A stretch of DNA of 64,000 bases from Burkholderiaceae bacterium (GTDB taxonomy: Bacteria > Pseudomonadota > Gammaproteobacteria > Burkholderiales > Burkholderiaceae_E): contig JAMLIN010000001.1 of the NCBI GenBank assembly GCA_023954135.1, positions 62,001-126,000 on the forward strand, written 5' to 3'. The notes under the pieces were generated by a model. That model searched no databases and was not told the origin of the DNA. It was given only the letters and a program-made list of their open reading frames with translations. Of the stretch, positions 1-9,107 are shown piece by piece (position 1 is the stretch's first letter; every line of letters begins with the position of its first letter). The position numbers and the translations under genes are program-made.

Positions 1-2
1 CG

Positions 3-290
3 ACGCACGTCGCGAATCCGGCGGGGTCGCCGGGGCCGTTCGAGAACCCGAGCTCCGACGGCAACCTCACGTTCGCGGACTTCATGGTCGCCGGCACACA
101 GCAGATCACGTTGTCCGCCAATGGCGATGGCGATCTGGTGCTCGGCTTCGGTGGTGAGCTCGGCTCGAATCTCGGCTCGGTCACCCTGACGGGAGTCGCC
201 GCCGCCGGCTACGGCTCGGTCCAGAGCCTGTTCGACGCCGGCATCCTCGTCGCCACCGGCGACGGCTTCCACGCGGGCCTGACGATCTGA
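3..290 (+). CDS. C-terminal end of a probable type I-secreted (RTX-like) protein, partial
   Basis: The reading frame is open from the left edge of the window to a TGA at 288-290, giving 95 residues of a longer protein whose start lies outside. The visible part is glycine, aspartate and small-residue rich with almost no charge (for example ANGDGDLVLGF and a closing GDGFHAGLTI). That resembles the extreme C-termini of large calcium-binding surface proteins exported by type I secretion. This is an inference from composition only; no nonapeptide RTX repeat is inside the window. The next gene converges from the other side, with a G/C hairpin between them. Confidence 0.5.
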   Translation, partial: THVANPAGSPGPFENPSSDGNLTFADFMVAGTQQITLSANGDGDLVLGFGGELGSNLGSVTLTGVAAAGYGSVQSLFDAGILVATGDGFHAGLTI

Positions 291-355
291 CCCTTCCCCG
301 GCCAGCCCTCGAGCAACGGGGTCGGCCGGGTTCTCCTTCCGCCGAACACAGAACG

Positions 356-380
356 GCGGACGCGCTGCTGGCGCGTCCGC
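356..380. terminator. G/C hairpin between convergent genes
   Basis: GCGGACGCGC at 356-365 is the reverse complement of 371-380, a perfect 10-bp stem with a 5-nt loop. It lies between the end of the secreted-protein gene (290) and the end of the ntrX-like gene (403), so it could stop transcription from both sides. There is no clear U-tract on either strand, so rho-independent action is uncertain. Confidence 0.5.
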
Positions 381-402
381 GTCAAAGCGCGTGAATCACG
401 GG

Positions 403-1125
403 TCAGTGGCTGGTCTTGCGGTAGGCGCCGCGCGCCAGGTCGATGCCGAGCTGCTTGAGCTTGCGATAGAGATGGGTGCGCTCGAGCCCGGTGCGCTCGG
501 CCACGCGCGTCATGCTGCCCTGCTCGCGCGTGAGATGGTGCTCGAAGTAGATGCGCTCGAAGGCGTCGCGCGCCTCGCGCAGCGGCATCTCGAGCGAGAG
601 CTCCTGCATGGTGACGCTGCCGTTGCTGGCCACCGCCGCCGACACCGTGCCGGCCACCACGGTCTCGATGCCGGCGGTGCCCGGCACGATCGGAGCGACG
701 CCGGCGGCGAGCGTGCCGACCGGCATGGCGAGCGGGGCTCGCGATCCGCCGGCTGCTTCGGTACGCCTGGCCAGCCCGACCTCGACGGCCTTGAGCAGCT
801 TCTGCAGGGTGATCGGCTTCTCGAGGAAATCGAGCGCGCCGATGCGGGTGGCCTCGACCGCGGTATCGATGGTGGCATGGCCGGACATCATGATGACCGG
901 CATGGTCAGCTTGCCGTTGGCGGCCCACTCCTTGAGCAGGGTGACGCCATCGGTGTCGGGCATCCAGATGTCGAGCAGGACCAGGTCGGGGTCGCTGGTC
1001 TCGCGCGCCTGCCGGGCCTGATTGGCGCTCTCGGCGAGCATGACGGCATGCCCTTCATCCCCGAGGATCTCGGAGAGCAATTCGCGGATGCCGATTTCGT
1101 CATCGACTACGAGGATATCGGCCAT
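403..1125 (-). CDS. NtrX-like response regulator lacking the AAA+ domain
   Basis: Two-component response regulator of 240 residues. The receiver domain fills about residues 1-120, with the acidic pocket VVDDE, the phospho-acceptor Asp52 in LLDIWMPD and a conserved Lys in LEKPI. A low-complexity linker leads to a Fis-type helix-turn-helix (about 190-235, VAERTGLERTHLYRKLKQLG). Classical NtrX is about 450 residues with a central sigma54-interacting ATPase; that module is absent, so this protein can bind DNA but should not activate sigma54 RNA polymerase directly. It sits 6 bp behind the ntrY-like kinase gene, its obvious partner, and ends the minus-strand run. Confidence 0.88.
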   Translation of the reverse strand: MADILVVDDEIGIRELLSEILGDEGHAVMLAESANQARQARETSDPDLVLLDIWMPDTDGVTLLKEWAANGKLTMPVIMMSGHATIDTAVEATRIGALDFLEKPITLQKLLKAVEVGLARRTEAAGGSRAPLAMPVGTLAAGVAPIVPGTAGIETVVAGTVSAAVASNGSVTMQELSLEMPLREARDAFERIYFEHHLTREQGSMTRVAERTGLERTHLYRKLKQLGIDLARGAYRKTSH

Positions 1126-1131
1126 GGCCCT

Positions 1132-3402
1132 CTAGGCGTTGCGATCGTGGGTGGCGGTGTTGGCGCTATTGTCCACGGATTTCGCGAAATTGGTAAATAG
1201 CACCGACACCCGCGCGCCGCCGTCCTCGGGGTTGGCGGCGTTGATGCGTCCGGCGTGCTCCTCGACGATCTTCTTGACGATCGCCAGGCCGAGCCCGGTG
1301 CCGCGCGACTTGCTCGTCACATAGGGCTCGAAGACCCGCCCGAGGATCTCGGGCGCGAAGCCCTGGCCATTGTCGCGCACCACCATCCGCACGGCGTCCT
1401 GGCCAAGCCGGGTGCGGACTTGCTCGGTCTCGATGGTCACGCTCGGCGCCTCGGATTTCTCGGTCGCCTCGAGGCCGTTCTTCAGGAGGTTGTGGATCAC
1501 CTGGCGCAGCTGGGTGGCGTCGCCCATGATCAGCGGCAGCGGCCGGGACAGCCGGGCGCGGACGATCGCACCGGCCTCGCCATGAGCATACAGTCCGACC
1601 ACGTCCTCGATGAGGGCATTGAGATCGATCGGGGCGAACTGCGCCGAGGGCAGGCGGGCGTAGTCGCGGAACTCGTCGACCATCAGCTTGAGCGCGCCGA
1701 CCTGGTTGACGATGGTCTGGGCACTGCGATCGAGCAGGCGCGCATCGTCGGGCTCCAGCCGGTCGGCGAGCTTGACGCGCAGGCGCTCGGCCGAGAGCTG
1801 GATCGGAGTGAGCGGATTCTTGATCTCGTGCGCGACGCGCTGGGCGACCTCCGCCCAGGCGAGCGCGCGCTGGGCCGAGATCATCTCGGTGATGTCGTCG
1901 AACACGATCATGTAGTTGAGCTGCTGCTCGGGCAGTATCGAGCCGCGCGCGAGGATCGTCTGCGCGAACGGCGAGTGGCCTTCGCCGGGCCGGCGCTCGA
2001 GCTCGAACTGGCGCTGCCAGCTCGATGCGTCGGTGCCGGCCTGCTCGTTGAAGGCCTCGCGGATCGGGCCGACGAGCTGGCCGATGCGCGGCACCTCGCC
2101 GAGCGGCTCGTCGAGATGGGGCACCAGCCCGAGGCCGAGGATGCGCTCGGCGCCGGCATTGGCGAGCGTGAGCCGGAAGTCGGCATCGAGCACCAGCACG
2201 CCGGCGGTCAGGTTCGCGAGCACGCTCTCGAGCCGGGCGTTGACCGTCTCGAGCTCGCGCTGGTTGCGCTCGACCATCGAGCGGGCTTCCTTCAGCTGGC
2301 GGGTCATCGCGTTGAAGGACTGGGTCAGCATGCCGAGCTCGTCGCGCTTGGAGTAGTCCTTCACGGGACGGAAATCGCCCTCGGCGACCGCGCGGGTGCC
2401 GGCGGCGAACATCGACAGCGGGCCGGTGATCCAGCCGGCGAGAAGGAAGGCGGCGGCGATCGCCGCGAACGCGGTCAGGATGAAGATGAGGGTGAGCGTG
2501 ACCCGGAACAGCCGCTTGAGCGCCTCGCGCGAGTCGAGCAGCTGCTGGTAGTCGGAGCGGCCCTGCGCGACGAGCTCGGCGTTCTCGGCCAGGGCCACCG
2601 GCAGCTGGTGGACCAGCTGCACGAAGCGGCTGTCGTCGAGCAGGCGCCCTTCCGCGCCGATCGGCACGATCACCCGCAGCTTCAGGGGCGAGTCGCCGCG
2701 CTGCGGCTGGCCCTGCTCGATCTGGGCGTACATCCGGGTCATGCGGGCCCGTCGCAGCTGGTCCGACGAGGGCATGTCGGGTATGAGGGGCGCGAACTGG
2801 CCGCCGCTGGTGGTGATGATCCGGCCGGTCCCGGTGAGGATCACCGCCTCCTGGATGCCGTTCTGGTCGCGCAGCCGGTTGAGGGTGCCAGCCCATTGCG
2901 ACAGCGCCGTGTCGGAGAGCTCGATCGCGATCGCCCGGCCCTTGGCGCTGAACTCGACCCGGCTCGCGTCGAGCGCCGCCCGTCCCAGCGTGAGCCCGGA
3001 TTCGAGGGCCCGCTCGAGCGGGACGTCGAACCAGGACTCGATCGATCGGCCGACGAAGGCGATCGCCACGAGATAGATGAACAGCACCGGGACGACGGTC
3101 ATGAGGGCGAAGGAGATCGCCATGCGCGCCATCAGGCGAGTGCCGAACAGGCCGCGACGGTAGCGATCGACCAGGCGCCGCGTCAGCTCGAGCACCAGCA
3201 GCAGCAGCACCGCCGCCACGCCGACGGTGAGCCAGAACAGCAGTTCGTAGTGGCGCTGGAAGAGGGCCGGGTCGGTGGTCGCGGTCGTGAGCAGCGCCAG
3301 CAGGATGATCGCGAATGCGACCGCGAAGATCAGGCCGACCCGGAGGATCCGCCCTACCGAGCGCTTGCCGAGGTCGCGGTCGTCAGGGTGAAGCGCTTCC
3401 AT
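1132..3402 (-). CDS. ntrY: NtrY-like membrane sensor histidine kinase
   Basis: A 756-residue sensor kinase. Hydrophobic segments near residues 18-40, 53-72 and 93-117 are followed by an extracytoplasmic region to about 305 and another membrane segment to about 335. Then come HAMP (about 336-390), PAS (about 400-490), a dimerisation domain with phospho-acceptor His525 in AHEIKNPLTPIQLSAERL, and a C-terminal HATPase (N box HNLLKNGLEAT, G boxes DNGQGFAP and GTGLGLAI). The layout matches NtrY, classically linked to nitrogen or redox sensing. Its 5' end overlaps the upstream DUF4390 gene by 49 bp, so a slightly later start is possible. The cognate regulator follows after 6 bp. Confidence 0.9.
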   Translation of the reverse strand: MEALHPDDRDLGKRSVGRILRVGLIFAVAFAIILLALLTTATTDPALFQRHYELLFWLTVGVAAVLLLLVLELTRRLVDRYRRGLFGTRLMARMAISFALMTVVPVLFIYLVAIAFVGRSIESWFDVPLERALESGLTLGRAALDASRVEFSAKGRAIAIELSDTALSQWAGTLNRLRDQNGIQEAVILTGTGRIITTSGGQFAPLIPDMPSSDQLRRARMTRMYAQIEQGQPQRGDSPLKLRVIVPIGAEGRLLDDSRFVQLVHQLPVALAENAELVAQGRSDYQQLLDSREALKRLFRVTLTLIFILTAFAAIAAAFLLAGWITGPLSMFAAGTRAVAEGDFRPVKDYSKRDELGMLTQSFNAMTRQLKEARSMVERNQRELETVNARLESVLANLTAGVLVLDADFRLTLANAGAERILGLGLVPHLDEPLGEVPRIGQLVGPIREAFNEQAGTDASSWQRQFELERRPGEGHSPFAQTILARGSILPEQQLNYMIVFDDITEMISAQRALAWAEVAQRVAHEIKNPLTPIQLSAERLRVKLADRLEPDDARLLDRSAQTIVNQVGALKLMVDEFRDYARLPSAQFAPIDLNALIEDVVGLYAHGEAGAIVRARLSRPLPLIMGDATQLRQVIHNLLKNGLEATEKSEAPSVTIETEQVRTRLGQDAVRMVVRDNGQGFAPEILGRVFEPYVTSKSRGTGLGLAIVKKIVEEHAGRINAANPEDGGARVSVLFTNFAKSVDNSANTATHDRNA

Positions 3403-3929
3403 TCGCTGTCGATATCCCAGTCGTTGTTGGTCATCGCGCCGAGCTGGTAGGACTTCGGCAGCCGATCGCGATCGAAGCGCAGGCGCAGGCGCGCCTCGTA
3501 GCTCGTGTTCGGTTCGAGATCGGCCACCACGCTCCAGCCGCTGACCTGGGCGACGGCCTGCGCCGCCTCGGCGAGGGTGGCGAACTCCCGTACATCACCG
3601 TCGATTCCGGCGCGAAACCGCTGGGTCAGCAGATGGTAGGACAGCGTGTGGGCCTGGCGGGCCTCGACGGTCTTCTGGTCCCACCACCACCAGCGCGGCC
3701 GGGTGAGGTCGAACTCGACCACGTAATGCAGGGTGACGCCGTCGCGAAGCGCCTGCTCGATCCTCGGGCCTGCCGGCACGCTGAAGCGCGCCCAGAGCAG
3801 CCAGGCGTCGTCGGCGAGGCTGCGCTCGAAGCGGATGTCCTCGACCCGGATGGTGTCGTCTGCACGCGCCTGCGACCCCGCGCCCGCCAGCGCGATCCAG
3901 AGCGCCAGCAGCAGGGCGGAGCGCAACAT
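3354..3929 (-). CDS. DUF4390 secreted protein
   Basis: A 191-residue protein with a typical Sec signal peptide (hydrophobic LRSALLLALWIALAGAG then an AxA-like site near residue 23). The mature part is the DUF4390 type: a beta-rich domain that includes a WWWWDQKTV stretch. The family has no assigned function. In betaproteobacteria it usually lies between rsmB and ntrY, as here, which suggests an envelope role linked to the sensor kinase; that is inference. The start codon shares one base with the rsmB stop (TGATG), so translation is probably coupled. The 3' end overlaps ntrY by 49 bp. Confidence 0.85.
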   Translation of the reverse strand: MLRSALLLALWIALAGAGSQARADDTIRVEDIRFERSLADDAWLLWARFSVPAGPRIEQALRDGVTLHYVVEFDLTRPRWWWWDQKTVEARQAHTLSYHLLTQRFRAGIDGDVREFATLAEAAQAVAQVSGWSVVADLEPNTSYEARLRLRFDRDRLPKSYQLGAMTNNDWDIDSEWKRFTLTTATSASAR

Positions 3930-5308
3930 CAGTCCGGTTTTCCGAGCATGGCGTAATAGAACCCGTCGTGGTCGCGCCCGGCGCCCGAAGTGGGCAGCAA
4001 CTGCGCGACCGGCTCGCGGTCTTCGCCAGGGGCGAAGGCCCAGACCAGCGGCAGGCGGAGGGCGTCGGGATGGCTACGCATGAATCGGGCGATCACCCGG
4101 TCGCCCTCGGCAGGAAACACCGAGCAGGTCGAGTAGAGCAATTTACCACCCGGGGCAAGCAGCGGCCAAAGGGCACCGAGCATCGCCGCCTGGCGGTCGG
4201 AAAATGTCGCCATATCGCGACGGCGACGGCGCCAGCGCGCATCGGGCTGGCGGCGCACGATGCCCGAGGCGGTGCAGGGAGCATCGACGAGGATGCGATC
4301 GAAGGCCCGGCCGTCGTGCCATTCGCCCGGCCGCAGGGCATCGCCGGCAACCAGGCTCGCGGCCTGGCCCAGGCGGGCGAGATTCTCGCCGACCCGGGCG
4401 AGCCGGCTCTCGTCGGGATCGAGCGCGACCAGGTCGAGCGCGGCGAGCTCCAGCAGATGGGTGGTCTTGCCCCCGGGCGCGGCACAGGCATCGAGCACCC
4501 GCATCCCGTCGGCCACGTCGAGCAGGGGCGCGGCGAGCTGGGCGCCCGCGTCCTGCACCGACACCAGGCCATCGGCCCAGCCGGGCAGGCGCTCGAGCGG
4601 CACCGCGGCTTCCAGGCGAACCGCCTGCGGCCCGACCCGGGTGCCGGTGATGCCGGCTTCGGCGAGACGCTCGAGCCAGGCCCCGACCGGGATCCGCCGG
4701 ACGTTGACCCGCAGGGTCAGCGGCGGCTCGCGGTTGGATTCCTCGAGGATCGCCTGCCAGCGGTCGGGATACGCGGCGCGCAGGGTGGCGATCCACCAGT
4801 CGGGGAAGTTCCAGCGCGCGACCGGATCGGCCTGCGCCGCCGCGACGAGGGCCTCGCGCTCGCGCAGGAAGCGGCGCAGGGTCGCGTTCAGGAAGCCCGC
4901 GCCATGGCGCAGCACCGGGTCGGCCTTGGCCGCCTCGACGGCCTGGTCGACGGTGGTGGCATCCGGGCGGACCGGATCGAGCAGCTGGGCGAGCACCACC
5001 TGCTGCAGGGCGAGCATCGCCGGCGCGGGCGGGCGCTGGTTGAGCCGCTCGGACAGCGCCCGGCACAGGCCCCAGGCGCGCACCGTGCGCGAGGCGATGT
5101 CGCGGATGGCGGCTCGCGACGCCGGCGGAAGATCGCCGAGGTCCCGGGCGGGACCGGCGCCCGGTCGCGATGCCCGGGCGGGATCGCGCATCGCCGCCTC
5201 GAGGGCGGCCGGCAGGGATGCGCCCTCGGCGAGCCGCTCGAGGGCGGTGGCGGCGATCCGCAGCTCCTCGCCGAGCGGCGCGCGCGGCGCGCCCGCGCGG
5301 TCGGTCAA
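3929..5308 (-). CDS. rsmB: 16S rRNA (cytosine-967 C5) methyltransferase RsmB
   Basis: Methylates C967 of 16S rRNA using S-adenosylmethionine. An N-terminal NusB-like RNA-binding domain (about residues 20-165) precedes the Rossmann methyltransferase. The SAM loop [15 protein letters not shown] and both conserved cysteines of RNA m5C methyltransferases are present (DAPCTASG and YSTCSVFP). The likely start is a TTG at 5308-5306 overlapping the htpX stop; it gives 459 residues, slightly longer than the usual 430, so an internal start cannot be excluded. An unbroken frame running up into the htpX 5' half is not a real fusion; it results from the htpX frameshift. The gene lies within the def-to-ntrX run. 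Confidence 0.9.
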   Translation of the reverse strand: MTDRAGAPRAPLGEELRIAATALERLAEGASLPAALEAAMRDPARASRPGAGPARDLGDLPPASRAAIRDIASRTVRAWGLCRALSERLNQRPPAPAMLALQQVVLAQLLDPVRPDATTVDQAVEAAKADPVLRHGAGFLNATLRRFLREREALVAAAQADPVARWNFPDWWIATLRAAYPDRWQAILEESNREPPLTLRVNVRRIPVGAWLERLAEAGITGTRVGPQAVRLEAAVPLERLPGWADGLVSVQDAGAQLAAPLLDVADGMRVLDACAAPGGKTTHLLELAALDLVALDPDESRLARVGENLARLGQAASLVAGDALRPGEWHDGRAFDRILVDAPCTASGIVRRQPDARWRRRRRDMATFSDRQAAMLGALWPLLAPGGKLLYSTCSVFPAEGDRVIARFMRSHPDALRLPLVWAFAPGEDREPVAQLLPTSGAGRDHDGFYYAMLGKPD

Positions 5309-6175
5309 CGCACCCGGTCCCGGGCCACGCCTGCGCGCGCCATCTCCATCAGGCGGCGGATGCGCTCCTCGGTGGGCGGATGCGTCGAGAAGAGCGAGGC
5401 CATGCCGCCGCCCGAGAGCGGATTCATGATCATCATCTGCGCGGTCTCGGGATGCGCCTCGGTGGTGGGCAGGGGGGTGCCAGCGGCGTAGCGCTGGATC
5501 TTGTCGAGCGCAGAGGCGAGCGCCTGCGGATCGCCGGAGATCTCGGCCCCACCGCGGTCGGCCTCGTACTCGCGCGTGCGCGACAGGGCCATCTGGATCA
5601 TGGCCGCCGCCAGCGGCGCGAGCAGCGCGACGGCGATCGTCGCGATCGGGTTGGTCGGCCGGCCGTCGGAGCCGCGCCCGCCGAAGAACATCGCGAAGTT
5701 GGCGAGCGCCGAGATCGCCCCGGCCATGGTCGCGGAGATCGTCTGGGTGAGGATGTCGCGATGCTTGACGTGGGCGAGCTCGTGGGCCATCACGCCGCGC
5801 AGCTCGCGCTTCGGTGAGCACGCGCAGGATGCCGGTGGTGGCCGCCACGGCGGCATTCTCGGGATTGCGCCCCGTCGCGAAGGCGTTGGGCGCCGGTTCA
5901 TCGATGAGGTACACCTTCGGCATGGGCAGCTGCGCGCGCTGCGCGAGCTCGCGCACCATGCCGTAGAACTGCGGCGCGCTGGTCGCATCGACTTCGCGCG
6001 CCCGGTACATGCGCAGCACCATCTTGTCGGAGAACCAGTAGGCGAAGAAGTTGCTCACCACGGCAAAGCCGAGCGCGAGCAGCATGCCCTGCTGGCCACC
6101 GAGCGCAGCGCCGACCACGCCGAAGAGCGCGACGATCGCCGCCATCAGCATGCCGGTCCTGGCCCAATTGAACAT
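5305..6175 (-). pseudogene. htpX: HtpX zinc metalloprotease, with a single-base frameshift
   Basis: Membrane-bound zinc protease that degrades misfolded inner-membrane proteins. The N-terminal third (membrane segments, [19 protein letters not shown]) reads in one frame from the ATG at 6175, behind a GAGGAA ribosome site. The catalytic part ([12 protein letters not shown], the HExxH zinc site, then the downstream EADRGGAE ligand) reads in another. The switch lies at the TT at 5810-5811: removing one base restores ...[16 protein letters not shown]... and a 289-residue protein, the normal length for the family. Everything else is intact, so this is either a sequencing or assembly error or a very recent mutation. 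Neighbours are fmt upstream and rsmB downstream. Confidence 0.85.
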
Positions 6176-6253
6176 GTCGTGATTCCTCGCGAAGAAGAAG
6201 GAGAGGGTCCGGGTGAATATGGGGTCGTCCGGCCCGCTCTGCAAGCCGTACCT

Positions 6254-7198
6254 TCAGGCCGGTTCGAAGACCTGGCCCGCGGCCAGCGGCACACCCTTCA
6301 TGAAATCGGCCAGCGCAAGCCGCTTGCCGCCGGCACGCTGCAATTCGAGAACCTGCAGCACGCCCTCGCCGCAGCGAATCGCGAGGCCCTGGCCGGGCAG
6401 GATCTCGCCGGGCCGGGCGGCGGCCTCGGCTGGCGCGGTATCGCGCGAGCGCGCCGCCCAGAGCTTGACCGGCCCGTCGATGCCGGCAAGAACCGAATGC
6501 ATGCCCGGCGCGGGATCGAAGGCACGGATCCGGCGGGCGAGTCGCGCAGCGGGCTCGCGCCAGTCGATGCGCGTCTCGGCGCGCTCGATGCGCTTCGCGT
6601 ACACCGCGCCCTCGGCAGGCTGCGACTGTGCGACGAGGCTGCCGGCCTCGATGCCCGCGAGCGCCTCGACGATGAGCCCGGCGCCGAGCTCGGCGAGGCG
6701 ATCGTGCAGCTGCCCGCCGGTTTCCTCTTCGCCGATCGGCAGCGCGCGGGCGAGCAGCATGGGGCCGGTATCGAGCCCCTCGTCCATCTGCATGATGGTG
6801 ATCCCGGTCTCGGTGTCGCCGGCCTCGATCGCGCGCTGGATCGGCGCCGCACCGCGCCAGCGCGGCAGCAGCGAGGCATGGATGTTCAGGCAGCCGCGCG
6901 CCGGGATGCGCAGGACCTCGGCGGGCAGGATCAGGCCGTAGGCGGCCACCACCATCAGCTCGGCGCCGACCGCCTCGAGCATCGGCCACTGGGCGGGATC
7001 GCGCAGGCTGGCGGGCTGGGCGACCGGAATGCCGAGCGCCTGGGCGCGCTGCTTGACCGGGCTCGGGCGCAGCCGCTGGCCACGGCCCGCGGGCCGGTCG
7101 GCGCGCGTGAGCACCAGGGCGATGTCATGGCCGGCCCCGACGAGCGCATCCAGCGCCCGCGCGGCGAATTCCGGCGTCCCGGCAAAGATCAATCTCAT
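6254..7198 (-). CDS. fmt: Methionyl-tRNA formyltransferase
   Basis: Transfers a formyl group from 10-formyl-tetrahydrofolate to initiator Met-tRNA. The 314-residue protein starts MRLIFAGTPEFAARAL, the normal family N-terminus, so the in-frame extension upstream to 7261 is not used. The catalytic region HASLLPRWRGAAPIQ and the following AGDTETGITIMQMDEG motif are complete, with a C-terminal OB-like tRNA-binding domain (about 210-310). It lies directly after def on the same strand (103 bp apart); the pair is one of the most conserved bacterial linkages. Confidence 0.96.
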   Translation of the reverse strand: MRLIFAGTPEFAARALDALVGAGHDIALVLTRADRPAGRGQRLRPSPVKQRAQALGIPVAQPASLRDPAQWPMLEAVGAELMVVAAYGLILPAEVLRIPARGCLNIHASLLPRWRGAAPIQRAIEAGDTETGITIMQMDEGLDTGPMLLARALPIGEEETGGQLHDRLAELGAGLIVEALAGIEAGSLVAQSQPAEGAVYAKRIERAETRIDWREPAARLARRIRAFDPAPGMHSVLAGIDGPVKLWAARSRDTAPAEAAARPGEILPGQGLAIRCGEGVLQVLELQRAGGKRLALADFMKGVPLAAGQVFEPA

Positions 7199-7301
7199 GA
7201 CGGCTTCGGATTCGGGTGCAGGGCAAGGCGGGGCGCCGCAGACAGTACGGTTGTACGGCAAGGCGCCCCAACGCGGCCATGCGCCCGAATGCGGAGCCGT
7301 C

Positions 7302-7808
7302 TCAAGCGGTTTCGCGGTCCTGCTTTTGCAGCCGGCTGCGGATCCGGCCCTGCTTGAGCCGCGACAGGTACTGGACGAAGACGCGGCCGTTCAGATGGTC
7401 GATCTCGTGCTGGATGCAGACCGCCAGCAGGCCCTCGGCCTCGAGGGTGAAGGGCTCGCCGTCCAGGCCCAGCGCCCGCACCGTGACCCGGTCGGGGCGC
7501 TCGACTTCCTCGTAGATGCCCGGCACCGAGAGGCAGCCTTCCTCGTAGCGCTGGAGGCCCTCGCCGCTGGCGAGGATTTCCGGGTTGATGAACACCTGCA
7601 GCTTCGAGCGGTCCTCGGAGACATCGATCACGACCACCCGCTCATGGACGTCGACCTGGGTGGCGGCCAGGCCGATGCCCGGCGCGTCGTACATGGTCTC
7701 GGCCATGTCGGCGACCAGCTGGCGGATCCGCTCGTCGATCCGCTCGACCGGACGCGCCACCTTGTGCAGGCGCTCGTCGGGATATCGGAGGATTCTGAGT
7801 ACGGCCAT
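7302..7808 (-). CDS. def: Peptide deformylase
   Basis: Metalloenzyme that removes the N-formyl group from nascent proteins. The 168-residue product starts [15 protein letters not shown] and carries all three family motifs: [17 protein letters not shown] (metal-binding Cys) and HEIDHLNG (two metal-binding His and the catalytic Glu). An upstream extension to 7901 is in frame but falls outside the family. It is the first gene of the minus-strand run and is divergent from the LysM gene, with a 167-bp shared upstream region. Confidence 0.96.
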   Translation of the reverse strand: MAVLRILRYPDERLHKVARPVERIDERIRQLVADMAETMYDAPGIGLAATQVDVHERVVVIDVSEDRSKLQVFINPEILASGEGLQRYEEGCLSVPGIYEEVERPDRVTVRALGLDGEPFTLEAEGLLAVCIQHEIDHLNGRVFVQYLSRLKQGRIRSRLQKQDRETA

Positions 7809-7975
7809 CAGTGGATTTCTACCGCTGGTAAGTTGTGGACGGGGGATCGCGTTGCGGTATCCGACCGCGCTCGGCACAATCCACTCACCCACGAAAAGCA
7901 ATATGGGGCGCGGATTCGAGGAATCAAGCGGCGAATCGAGCGCTCGACCCGATAGGCGCCACGGACTCGTTGCAG

Positions 7976-9070
7976 ATGACCAATTTTATCATGCGGCTTC
8001 TCGCTGCCGCCGGACTGACCCTCGCGGCAGCGGTGTCTGCCCAGCAGGCGACCCCGCCGCTGGAAATCTCTCCGCAGGCGCCCGACCGCTACGTGGTCGT
8101 CAAGGGCGACACGCTCTGGGACATCTCCGGACGCTTTCTCGAGAAGCCCTGGCGCTGGCCCGAGATCTGGGACCTCAACCGCGATTCGATCCGCGATCCG
8201 CACTGGATCTACCCCGGTGACGTCGTCCTGCTCGATCGCAGCGGAGCCCAGCCCCGGCTGAGGCTCGCCCGGCGCATCGGCACCGGCAGCAATGCCGACG
8301 GCGGCGCGGGTGCCGGCGGCAGCGGCGGGACCGTCAAGCTGCAGCCGATGGTGCGCTCCGAACCGATCGAGCGCGATGCGATCCCGCCGCTGGACGCTTC
8401 CGCGATCGCCCCGTTCCTCAACCGCCCCCTGATCGTCGAGGAAAGCGACCTCGCGACCAATCCGCGCGTCGTCGCGACCCAGGAGGGCCGTGTCTACCTC
8501 GGCCGCGGCGACCTCGCCTACGTGCGGGGCATCGAGGAAGGGACGCAGCAGGGCGAATGGCACATCTATCGCAAGGCCAAGCCCATCCTCGATCCCGACA
8601 CCCGCAAGCCGATCGCCTACGAGGCGCTCTTCGTCGGCGGCGCCCAGCTCGAACGGGTCGGCGATCCGGCGACGGTGCGCCTGACCAGCGTCACCGAGGA
8701 GGTCGGCGTCGGCGACCGGCTGATGCCGGCGGTCAAGAACAAGCTCCTCGACTTCGTGCCGCAGGCGCCCGCGGGCCAGGTGGAAGGCCGGATCGTCAAC
8801 GTCTATCGGGGCGTGACCCAGGTCGGGCGCAACAGCGTCGTCGCGATCAACCGTGGCCTGGCCGCGGGGGTCGACGAAGGCCACGTCCTCGAGATCCGCC
8901 AGCGCGGGCGTACCGTGGTCGACCGCGAGAAGGACAACGAGAAGGTCACGCTGCCCGACGAGACCGTCGGCCATTTGATGGTCTTTCGCTCCTTCGAGAA
9001 CATCGCCTATGGTCTGGTGATGGAAGCGTCGCAATCGATCTCGGTCGGCGACGTGGTCGCCAACCCCTGA
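7976..9070 (+). CDS. Secreted LysM-domain protein
   Basis: A 364-residue exported protein. A short signal peptide ([20 protein letters not shown]) precedes one LysM domain at about residues 40-85 ([15 protein letters not shown] ... [10 protein letters not shown]), which binds peptidoglycan. The remaining part is a conserved beta-rich region without catalytic motifs. The ATG at 7976 is chosen because it directly precedes the signal peptide; the open frame continues upstream but without coding character. LysM proteins at this locus, divergent from def and just upstream of dprA, are typical of betaproteobacteria. Function beyond cell-wall association is unknown. Confidence 0.88.
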   Translation: MTNFIMRLLAAAGLTLAAAVSAQQATPPLEISPQAPDRYVVVKGDTLWDISGRFLEKPWRWPEIWDLNRDSIRDPHWIYPGDVVLLDRSGAQPRLRLARRIGTGSNADGGAGAGGSGGTVKLQPMVRSEPIERDAIPPLDASAIAPFLNRPLIVEESDLATNPRVVATQEGRVYLGRGDLAYVRGIEEGTQQGEWHIYRKAKPILDPDTRKPIAYEALFVGGAQLERVGDPATVRLTSVTEEVGVGDRLMPAVKNKLLDFVPQAPAGQVEGRIVNVYRGVTQVGRNSVVAINRGLAAGVDEGHVLEIRQRGRTVVDREKDNEKVTLPDETVGHLMVFRSFENIAYGLVMEASQSISVGDVVANP

Positions 9071-9107
9071 TTCCGGGCGCGTCGTCACGGGCGCCCCGGC
9101 GCCCGCG

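Noticed and set aside
1255-3450. 731-codon plus-strand open frame across ntrY
   Set aside because: It is an antisense shadow of a well-recognised kinase; the translation is Arg/Gly/Asp-rich without any family and has no ribosome site.
3929-6244. Apparent HtpX-RsmB fusion protein of 771 residues
   Set aside because: The join is an artefact of the one-base shift in htpX; the middle third is out of frame for HtpX, and RsmB has its own start.
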